Positions 8,119-15,884 of a stretch of DNA of 17,066 bases are shown here, piece after piece (positions within the stretch are counted from its first letter, which is position 1; each line of letters starts with the position of its first letter). The DNA lies in the NCBI GenBank assembly GCA_001969505.1, contig LSSK01000706.1, positions 1 to 17,066 of the forward strand, given 5' to 3'. The notes under the pieces are model-generated. The model worked only from the letters and a program-made list of their open reading frames with translations. It was not told the DNA's origin and did no database searches. The translations under genes and the position numbers were made by a program. Source of the stretch: Zancudomyces culisetae. Taxonomy: Eukaryota; Kickxellomycota; Harpellomycetes; Harpellales; Legeriomycetaceae.

Positions 8119-10677
8119 TTATGGCCTTTTGGAGGCGGATAGTTTGTCTTTAGCACCCACATTAGAGTCTGTAGTGTTAATAGAGGGAGTAATCGGGTCG
8201 TTGGATGAGGTTTTAGTGTTAGTCATATTAGTGGCACTATGATGTGATTTTTGTTGGAGTGTGCTTTTAGAAGCGGATAAAGATAAGTCTCCAAAAGAAC
8301 CAGTGTTGGAGTTGTGCGAATCGTATGATAAATCAGATTTTTTGTGGGCGGAATTTAAAAGGGAAGCGCTGAATGTATGGTTACTTGCACGACGAGCACG
8401 GAAACCCGATGAGCCATTTGAGATGAGGTTGGGAGCGACACCAGCTTGAGATTTGCTGGAAAAGTCTGAGTTCTGTAGAGAACTTAATGATCTCCTGAAA
8501 TGTGATCTGTTGACGTTACTATTGTTAGTATTAGAAGATGAAGATGCTGAATAAAAAACATTATGGAGATTTAGACTTGGAGAAGTAGAAAGTCTATTTT
8601 TCACAGAGGAAGATCTTGAATTTAGAGGTTGTTTGGTATTGTGGGGTGGAGAGCTAACTTGAAAACTGGAAACATGGCTGCTGTGCTGATTTGAAACTTC
8701 TAAGGAAGTCATTGGCTTTAGCCTGGACCTCTTGGCGGCATTTCCAATATTGACACTAGGCGACTCTATTACAGGGTTACTGGTAATATCATCAGGATGA
8801 ATATTTTGATATATTGAAGGGTCCATAACCACAGTATCATCATGAGGCACAGTTGGCATAGGTGAGTCAATAAATGGCCTTTTCGTCCCTCCAGAAGGGC
8901 TTGGATTTTTGTGGTGAGCAGACGGTGACGAAAAAATTTCTTGATCTGTAAATGGCTGGTTAGAAACTAAGGGACTGGAGGCAGGTAATGGTGATGGTGA
9001 TGTTGACGGCGGCAAATGGGCTGTGTCGATAGTTGTAGGTTCAGCCGAAGATTTTTTGACGTTTTGTTCCACAGATGCGTTTGCCAGAGGTGATGAGGAC
9101 ATGAGAGGCTCAATCGGCTGAAGGTCGACACTAGAAAAATTATATGAAAGTCTGGGGGGTGTAGGAATATGGTCAAGATCTGATTCGTCGTCCTCATCCT
9201 CCACGTCCATACGGCCGCCCTCTTCCTGTAGTCTTTCTGCTTGGTGAGCAAGTTTTTGTCGCCCATTTTCTGTAGGAGCTGGTCTCGAAGTCGAAGTTGA
9301 GGATGTAGTGTGGGCGGTGTTTGTTTCCTGTTGTATGCTAGCCTGTCGTGTATTGTCGCAATTTTCCTCATTCATAGTTATATCTTGAACCTCTAGAGCA
9401 GAATTCTCCAAACATTCGACAGCAGTGTCTGCGACTTCAAGCGTCTGGTTTCTAGTAGCATCTAAGGGACTAACAGATGAAGTATACATCGTAGCAGAAC
9501 CACTGGTAACCCCGCTGTTTCGCAGAGTTGTGTCTGCAGCTGCAGCCGTAGCTGTAGTTGTATTCATATCCATACCTATATCATCACCTCTATTACCCAA
9601 TCTAAACCTAATAATCTGATCTGTTTCTATTGTACTAGGCGTATCAGCATCTAAAACACCCCCACCATTACCACTTGGTGTGTGGTACTTGCTCATTTGC
9701 ATTGTGAGCTCCTCCAGCATTGCATCTGTATCCTGAGAAAACATCGAATCAGTGTCAGAATGATTATAATATCTATTACTCCTCTTTCCATCCTCATTTC
9801 TCCTCCTTCCACTGACTCCCAAGCTTTTTCGCGAAACCGGAAGTGTAAATTTGGTCGTCCTCAACGGACTCATCTTTGGTGGCATCATATCCTCAGTGCT
9901 TATTGATATTCCTCCATATGAATGTTTGGATTCTATGCTTGTTGGTTTAAAATTAATATCCATATATTTTGACTGCCGTCTCTGCACTGAGCCATACTTT
10001 GAAACATACTCTCCCAATGTCATAGCAGCACTATCGCCTGGTGCATTTTCCTTATTGAACCCTTCCCTTTGCTTTCCCTTATTGTTATCACCCATAGTCT
10101 GTTGCTGGTTCCTTTTCACATTTTCCGATTCGTTATTGTGCGTATATTTGCTATCATAAATACCCAGCCCTACATTGCTTTGATCGTTTACCATTCTTTT
10201 TTTTTCAAGTACCTGCTTGTAAAATGTATCTGTTTCTATATCATTCTCATAAACACTCTCTTCATCATCTCCAGCCTCATTCAATCGAGAAAAAGAATAT
10301 ATTTCTGCACTACTGGGCGTATCTCTGGTCTCGCTGCGAGAAGCTTGCGCTTCATCCACCCTGCTATTGTGCGTGTTGACTTGAGCACTTTCTTGTGTTT
10401 CATCGATTGCATTATTTACTAAAGGTATATCTTTGCTGTCTTCTTTTACTTCTCCAAGAGTAGATTTAAAGAATCGAATCCAAGGAGCTATTTTATCTGA
10501 TATTTCTTTTGACGTGCGACTGATTTCTTTTGCTTTGGGTAGTATACCACCCGAGATAGTCCTGCAGCATTTGTCAAAATTCTCCTCAATCTCTTGCAAG
10601 ACCAGACCCTTTTTCATTTCAATATATTCGATTTCGGACAAGTCATTTTTGCCTTGAATTCCAAGCTTTTCATTCAT
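8119..10677 (-). CDS. ASK1: DASH/Dam1 complex subunit Ask1, extended form (852 aa)
   Basis: Ask1 is a subunit of the DASH ring that couples kinetochores to spindle microtubules. The conserved family domain is visible at about residues 13-75: an acidic helix leads into LVLQEIEENFDKCCRTI (25-41), then GGILPKAKEIS, and an aromatic segment IAPWIRFFKS (63-72). This matches the Ask1 pattern of LQEID-N-F-x(2)-C, then ILP, then a W/F-rich helix. The remaining ~775 residues are low-complexity (Ser, Thr, Asn, Pro) with at least fifteen Ser/Thr-Pro sites, a poly-Ala/Thr patch and the segment DHIPTPPRLSYNF. Saccharomyces Ask1 is about 290 residues, so this is nearly three times as long, with the extra length in the disordered tail. 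Ask1 is a known Cdk1 substrate in budding yeast, so the proline-directed sites fit mitotic phosphorylation. The ATG at 10677 is used because the conserved domain begins only about 12 residues later. The stop is TAA. The identity rests on the N-terminal domain alone. Confidence 0.85.
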   Translation of the reverse strand: MNEKLGIQGKNDLSEIEYIEMKKGLVLQEIEENFDKCCRTISGGILPKAKEISRTSKEISDKIAPWIRFFKSTLGEVKEDSKDIPLVNNAIDETQESAQVNTHNSRVDEAQASRSETRDTPSSAEIYSFSRLNEAGDDEESVYENDIETDTFYKQVLEKKRMVNDQSNVGLGIYDSKYTHNNESENVKRNQQQTMGDNNKGKQREGFNKENAPGDSAAMTLGEYVSKYGSVQRRQSKYMDINFKPTSIESKHSYGGISISTEDMMPPKMSPLRTTKFTLPVSRKSLGVSGRRRNEDGKRSNRYYNHSDTDSMFSQDTDAMLEELTMQMSKYHTPSGNGGGVLDADTPSTIETDQIIRFRLGNRGDDIGMDMNTTTATAAAADTTLRNSGVTSGSATMYTSSVSPLDATRNQTLEVADTAVECLENSALEVQDITMNEENCDNTRQASIQQETNTAHTTSSTSTSRPAPTENGRQKLAHQAERLQEEGGRMDVEDEDDESDLDHIPTPPRLSYNFSSVDLQPIEPLMSSSPLANASVEQNVKKSSAEPTTIDTAHLPPSTSPSPLPASSPLVSNQPFTDQEIFSSPSAHHKNPSPSGGTKRPFIDSPMPTVPHDDTVVMDPSIYQNIHPDDITSNPVIESPSVNIGNAAKRSRLKPMTSLEVSNQHSSHVSSFQVSSPPHNTKQPLNSRSSSVKNRLSTSPSLNLHNVFYSASSSSNTNNSNVNRSHFRRSLSSLQNSDFSSKSQAGVAPNLISNGSSGFRARRASNHTFSASLLNSAHKKSDLSYDSHNSNTGSFGDLSLSASKSTLQQKSHHSATNMTNTKTSSNDPITPSINTTDSNVGAKDKLSASKRP

Positions 10678-10705
10678 CCTTGATTGTAAGCCTTATCGGT
10701 ATCGT

Positions 10706-10725
10706 CAAATGTATACAAATGTATC
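10706..10725. promoter_or_regulatory. Tandem 10-bp repeat just upstream of ASK1
   Basis: Two adjacent copies, CAAATGTATA and CAAATGTATC (nine of ten bases identical), lie 29-48 bases before the ASK1 start codon. The repeat period equals about one helical turn, which would suit paired factor binding. No known motif is assigned and it could instead be 5' UTR. Confidence 0.25.
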
Positions 10726-10952
10726 CGATTCTTTGTACTTATCCTGAACACTCTAAATTTTGATAGTAGCGTAACTTAATATGTGTTGTTATTGTTGTTT
10801 TCGTTTATGTTCATTAGGACAGCATGTATTTAGCAATATTTTTGTGCCTCTGTTTAAAAAACCTCAACAATAAGAGTTTGTTGGTTTGTTGGCTTGCTTA
10901 GCCATTTTAAATAATTTTTCAAATAATTTTAGCTGCAATTTCTGTTTTTTCA

Positions 10953-10976
10953 GCTTTTTTTTTAAAAAAAAAAAAG
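10953..10976. repeat. A/T inverted-repeat tract (GCT9-A12GC)
   Basis: A run of nine T is followed directly by twelve A and flanked by GC on each side, so the segment is almost self-complementary. It may act as a nucleosome-excluding tract in the ASK1 upstream region. It could equally be a chance product of an A/T-homopolymer-rich spacer. Confidence 0.5.
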
Positions 10977-11444
10977 CGCCTCAGCGTTTTATTGGGCAAA
11001 TATGTTTACATTAGTTTTATTCTTCCAATCCAACGAATAAGCCTTCAATACTATTTCAAAGAAAAAAAATCTTCAATATTGACCTGGCAATTCAATACCA
11101 TAGCCAGATTCGCAGTTATAAGCAACGCGACCACTTTTTTACACTATGAACTTTTGCCCTTTGCAGTTTCTTCCCATAAAAGATATCGAAATCTTACTTA
11201 AAATCCCACTTTCATCAAAAAAAGACAAAAAAAAAAGATCCAGGTTCAAAAGGAAGAATGAGATAGGCGTTATATCAAATATTTACCGTATACCACTTTT
11301 ATTTTTGTGCAATATGATATAAGAGAATATATATGGCTAACACAAAACCCAAAAACTAAATAATAAAAAAGCCTAAATAAAACAACCAAGCCAAACCAAG
11401 TCGAATCAACCAGGTAAACTCGAGCAAAAAAAAAAATCCGATGC

Positions 11445-12674
11445 CTAGTTGGTGGGTTCAGCAGACATCTTGGAATCGGAGACAGGCTCTTCACTCTTAT
11501 CCTTGGAACTTAGCGGTGCATTTGGACAATCTCTTGCGAGATGGCCAGACTCCTCGCAGCGGTAGCAGAGCTTAAGGTTGGAATCAGTAGTTGATTTTCT
11601 GCAATCACGTGCCTAGGAAATAGAACAGAGGTTTAGTCCATAGTACGGAACAAGTGACACAAATAAAATGATATTATATATAAAGGCAAAAAAAAAATAC
11701 CATATGTCCGTATCTTCCACAGGCGTAGCATCGGTTATCGGGGGATTTACAATCCTTAGCCAAGTGGTTGGCTCCTACATTTGATAGACAAAAAAATGTA
11801 AATAAAATGGCGTATACAACTCTATCCACCTAGTCCACTGACTTTCCAAACTTACCACCACAAACATAGCATATAGTTGTTGAAAAACGACTGTCAGGCC
11901 CTCTGCGATCTCTGAGCCCTTGGCGTTGTCCACCACGTCCCAATCTACTGCGACAATCCTTAGCGATGTGACCCTATATATTTTTCAACAATCATTAGGC
12001 TCATTATTCAAAGGTGGCAAACTTTTAGCTTAGCAATAAAAAACAAAATAGACATAACTTACAAATCCATTGCAGTTGTGGCACCTTATTTGCTTTATCC
12101 CAGTACTTCTGGCCCCTTTGGAAGGAACGAATGGTGCATTACATTCTGCCGCAATATGTCCAGCTGAAAAGTGCAACAAATAGATTTTTTTATTAGTTGC
12201 TCTATTGCATGCCAAACTTGGCACTTATATAACATATCTTTAAATCAAAAAAGGGGAATTGTTGGTCCTTACTCTTGTTGCAACGGAAACATTCCTTGGT
12301 CAAATTTGTCCTTGCTTCAGTACACTCGTTAGAATTGTGACCTGGCTTGGAACAGTTATAGCACAACTTCTCCGTTTGTCTACATTCCTGTGCGATATGG
12401 CCAACTATTCGGTTTTTCCCGTGTTTCTCGTTATTTACGCTTCAACTTTAAATATCAAACAGTGAAAATATATAAGAAATTAATAGAGATAAAAACCGAG
12501 TTCACAGCATCTTCTTTAGCTACCTTTGCCACAGTTATAACACATTACTCTTCTAATACCCTATATAGATTAAAGAAAGCAGAACCGTCAAGATATCATC
12601 TTGAAAAATAAATATTTAAATACAGCGTTGTTCTTCTACAGATCAAATTTAGTCATTACCTTTTGTGCTTCCAT
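11445..12674 (-). CDS. GIS2: CNBP/Gis2/Byr3-family protein, seven CCHC zinc knuckles, seven exons (214 aa)
   Basis: Exons read on the minus strand are 12674-12660, 12560-12524, 12404-12273, 12163-12063, 11973-11856, 11774-11701 and 11612-11445 (TAG stop). The six introns are all GT-AG (99, 119, 109, 89, 81 and 88 bp), and CTAAT branch-like sites are visible in introns 3 and 4. All phases close to 645 nt. The product has seven C-x2-C-x4-H-x4-C knuckles starting at Cys 12, 32, 56, 89, 130, 150 and 175. Six have the usual Gly-His; the fifth has Asn-His. An Arg/Gly-rich linker lies at about 103-126, and the acidic/Ser tail ends at 214. Seven knuckles plus an RG linker is the exact architecture of CNBP, Gis2 and Byr3, which bind single-stranded nucleic acids and mRNA and act in translation and stress granules. 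Exon 1 (MEAQK) is the weakest part; translation could instead begin at Met 11, directly before the first Cys. The other exons are very secure because each junction rebuilds an intact knuckle. Confidence 0.9.
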
Positions 12675-13736
12675 CTTTCTTCGATCTACTATCCTTTTTA
12701 CTGAATACTTCCTCTCTTGCGTTATACGATCCAAAAACTTTCTTACTGTAGCCTACTCTACTATTCCTCTTCCTTCGCCCTACCGAATTTATTTTTCGTT
12801 TTTTGTTGTCCTTTTTTTTCGCCTAAACGTTAAAAATTTTTTAATGTTCTGAAAATTTTTTTAGGGCGTCTTTTCTTTTTTGGGTTTTATTTTGTTTATT
12901 TTAGCTGTAATTGAAATTGCAGCAACATTAGCTAATTGAATTTCAGATTGCAAAGACAATTCGTCAAGACCCTGCAACGACAAAACGATTTGCGTCTCCG
13001 TAATTTGGGTGATTTGCTTTTGCCTTAATTTCCAAGATTTCCAGAATTCCGTTTCATTCTCCCATCCTCTCTTGCTGAATTTGTTTTACCCATACTTGAG
13101 GTTTTTCAATTGCTTTGATGGTTGTGTTTTTTGGGCTATAATCATTTCTAAATGGTTTAGGTTTTTTTGTTTTGAAAGTTTTCCAAAGTTAGCTTTACTT
13201 GATTAGTCAGTCAAGATGAAGTGCTAATAACAATCTGGAAGCAGAAATAAGAATACCTACTTTCATTTCTCTCGATACATTGCGTCTAGCTTATCAATTC
13301 GCCAGCCTGTAATATAGCCAGTGCAGTGAAGCTCGACTGCAAATGTGACATATCAACCGCATAAGTTCTCCCACTAAGTTTTGTGTGAAACTGCGAATTC
13401 AAAACTGCGTCAAAAGTGTGTTATTAGTGAAAGGTGGCGTCCTGCAGTCGGCTCACACCCACCTAGTCGTTTATTTTACATATCACATTCGAGACCCTAA
13501 GAATGCGCTTGGTTGAAATAACTTGCGTATTTATTTTGTATCAAAATGCCGGAGAAAATCAATTGCAGAATCTGCATCAATCTTAGCTCTGCTGTTGTGG
13601 GTATGAATACACTTATGGTATTGTTATTGACTAACAAAAAATCAAAAGCAACTATTTAATCTATTTCCAATTGATGCAAGAAAAGAAGAGCAAAAGGTTA
13701 TGTGAGATAACAACTCTAAAGTCTTGTAAGAAGATT
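12675..13736. other. Spacer with unresolved exon-like stretches
   Basis: This lies between the start of the zinc-knuckle gene and the stop of the oxidoreductase gene. It should carry the zinc-knuckle gene promoter. Parts of it, especially 12861-13080 and 13260-13600, are less AT-rich and unusually free of stops on both strands. A minus-strand open frame from about 13080 to a TAA at 12861-12863 encodes a Gln/Glu/Lys-rich, helix-like peptide without any Met. A plus-strand ATG at 13546 leads into an intron-like sequence. I could not assemble either into a complete gene, so they are described under findings rather than called as genes. Confidence 0.45.
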
Positions 13737-15884
13737 CTAGTTTCCGTTATAGCTGTAGAAATTTATTTTGGCATTGATGAACTTTGATCGGTTTATCTGA
13801 TTACACGACTGAAACACAATTTTCTGTACTTTTTTGTTTCCGACATAAGACACACCAATACTCCCATGATTTTTACTACATGTAATACTCTCAAGTAGCT
13901 CGAGATAGTTTGGCCGCCCACCAGCTTCAAGGGTCATCTGTTGACTTTTAAACGCATTGATCGTAATACGTTTACTCTTCCTTGCGTTGTCCTGGGTGCA
14001 GTGTAAAATGAAGTGCACACGTGGCCTTATTATACCCATCTCATTTATTTGTCTCAACAAATGGTAAATTATTTTCACAGCTTCAGGGTCTTTGTATGAC
14101 CATACTAAATAGAGTTTCCTCGTCCTGAGAATTTCTGAAAACTTCAAAAAATACTTGATTAAGGAAATATGCAATGAAATTCCGGTTCCTGTAGATATCA
14201 ATACACAAATATTATTTTCAAATACATACTGATACGATGTATTATAGCAACCAGTAGCAAGGATCTTAATTCTGTCGTTTGTTGCTACGCAGATTGGCTC
14301 TGTGCCATCATTAGTCAGTTGTTCTATACTTGTTCCTTTGCGTAGAGTTTGTGTAAATTCTGATGACATGTATTTATCTTGATTTATTTCTGAGCTTATG
14401 ACTCTAATATTCGGCGAAAAAAGTACGTCATGAAGTTTTCTTGTCCAACTTCCCTCTAGTTTAATATACAGTACAAGATAGTCATCACCTTTTATACTAG
14501 CTATATGAAATGGATGCCACTCAAGCCACGAAACTTCAGGGCAATTGATATACACATATTGACAGTATTTCAGCGTATCTCTAATTGCCTTTGAGGTTGG
14601 TATTTTCAGCTCAAAAATTGCCCCTGTCCATTTTTTTGCAACAACTTTATTTGATTCAGCCTTTCTTATGTACATGACCTGGTGGATCTTATCAGCAACG
14701 TATACCATTACTCCTGGAATCCAAATACACATAGCATTTGTTCCAGCATGTATTATCGTCACCACTATAATTGAAATAAAAAAGTGGTGTAAATAGTAAA
14801 AAAGCTGATACCATTTTCGCCTGATCGAGGGGATTGAAGTCAAAGCCAGTACCAATAGAAATGCGATGTCAATTGCTCCTGTGTAAAACATAAAGTACAT
14901 CCAATCATCATCCTCTTTTCTTTCCTTATTGTTTTTTCCTGTATATACAACATTAAGTTCTTCTACACCATTGGTTTCATTCTTAGCGGCAGCCTTTGTA
15001 ACTTTTGAAGTGGTAATATGCAAAGTGGCTGTTGAATCGTTAGTTGGGCTACTAGCTGCCTTAAATGTACTATCCACACCTGACCTTTGGCTTCGAGATA
15101 TAACTGTATCCTGATCATCGATACTTTCTTCAATACTATCTACAGATTTCGTAACAATATAAAGATATTTTCCGTGGGGCAAAGTAGGCACTTCTTTAAA
15201 AAACACAGTGCTGAAGGAAGGCTCTAATATGGAATGTAGATATGATGTACTATGGATAATTGAAGAGGAGTGGGCAACAGAGTTTTTATCAGCAACGGAG
15301 ATTGGATTGAGTTTGGACGAAGTGCCAATGGTAGAAGATGCACGGGTTCTGGAGAGGCTATGAAGATATGTGGATTGATTGTCTGTAAAAGTTTTGTAAG
15401 TAGTAGAAGAAGTACCCGACCCTGTGTGACTGGTTTGGTTTTCTGAACCACCGTACAAATCCACTTTAGTTAATCTAGATTGGTAAAATAAGTAGGCTCC
15501 CAACCCACTGTGTATAACACACCATACTGTAAACCAAACAGCAAAGTATACATGCAATTTCAAAGCTTTTTCGAGCCGTATGGTTCTCCATCCGCTGAAG
15601 AATAGCCATTTCATCCTACTATTTGGTCTCAAAACTGTGCTTATCTTATCTAAAACAAAACTGGATAAATGGCTGATTAGCGATACCGCCGAGAATACAA
15701 ATAGTAGTAGTAGATTGATGTTGATCGGCATAAAAGTTGATGTCAAAAGGGTCCAAGGAGGATTCCTACTGCAAACAGCCGAATTAATAGATATATACAG
15801 GTATATGAACTGTGATACCGTTAAGATTATTGGAATTCCGTTGTTTGTAGTGGATATTCTATTTGTAAAGTTTAGAGCCGTCAT
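13737..15884 (-). CDS. Ferric reductase/NADPH oxidase-like flavocytochrome, divergent (715 aa)
   Basis: The architecture is that of the FRE/NOX superfamily: a haem-binding membrane core passing electrons from cytosolic NADPH/FAD to an acceptor across the membrane. Hydrophobic helices lie at about 18-38, 55-78, 109-134, 328-351, 361-382 and 384-400. The haem ligands are present: His111/His125 (14 apart) and His366/His379 (13 apart), the NOX2-like spacing. The FAD motif is HPFHIAS (457-463), followed by DDYLVLYIKLEGSWTRKL (467-484), closer to NOX/RBOH than to typical FRE. Further matches are LYLVWSYKD (591-599) and GRPNY (656-660). Oddities: the glycine loop reads STGTGISLHIS rather than GPGIG-TP; the usual Cys-Gly-Pro is Val-Gly-Asn (681-683); and the C-terminus lacks the usual aromatic end. 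A Ser/Thr-rich loop of about 190 residues (136-326) with four N-glycosylation sequons separates helices 3 and 4. The ATG at 15884 is preceded by GAAGAAA and starts shortly before helix 1. The superfamily is certain; FRE versus NOX, and catalytic competence, are not. Confidence 0.88.
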   Translation of the reverse strand: MTALNFTNRISTTNNGIPIILTVSQFIYLYISINSAVCSRNPPWTLLTSTFMPININLLLLFVFSAVSLISHLSSFVLDKISTVLRPNSRMKWLFFSGWRTIRLEKALKLHVYFAVWFTVWCVIHSGLGAYLFYQSRLTKVDLYGGSENQTSHTGSGTSSTTYKTFTDNQSTYLHSLSRTRASSTIGTSSKLNPISVADKNSVAHSSSIIHSTSYLHSILEPSFSTVFFKEVPTLPHGKYLYIVTKSVDSIEESIDDQDTVISRSQRSGVDSTFKAASSPTNDSTATLHITTSKVTKAAAKNETNGVEELNVVYTGKNNKERKEDDDWMYFMFYTGAIDIAFLLVLALTSIPSIRRKWYQLFYYLHHFFISIIVVTIIHAGTNAMCIWIPGVMVYVADKIHQVMYIRKAESNKVVAKKWTGAIFELKIPTSKAIRDTLKYCQYVYINCPEVSWLEWHPFHIASIKGDDYLVLYIKLEGSWTRKLHDVLFSPNIRVISSEINQDKYMSSEFTQTLRKGTSIEQLTNDGTEPICVATNDRIKILATGCYNTSYQYVFENNICVLISTGTGISLHISLIKYFLKFSEILRTRKLYLVWSYKDPEAVKIIYHLLRQINEMGIIRPRVHFILHCTQDNARKSKRITINAFKSQQMTLEAGGRPNYLELLESITCSKNHGSIGVSYVGNKKVQKIVFQSCNQINRSKFINAKINFYSYNGN

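Larger units (their letters stand above)
10678..11444. other. Spacer: ASK1 upstream region and GIS2-like 3' flank
   Basis: This interval lies between two minus-strand genes. No ORF here looks protein-like. Next to ASK1 it holds a tandem 10-bp repeat, and further away an A/T hairpin-like tract at 10953-10976. Near 11330 the minus strand reads TATATA downstream of the zinc-knuckle gene stop, a plausible 3'-end element. Confidence 0.5.

Noticed and set aside
12030-12224. 64-codon minus-strand ORF as a separate gene
   Set aside because: It is exon 4 of the zinc-knuckle gene read through into the flanking introns; the donor at 12062 ends the true coding part.
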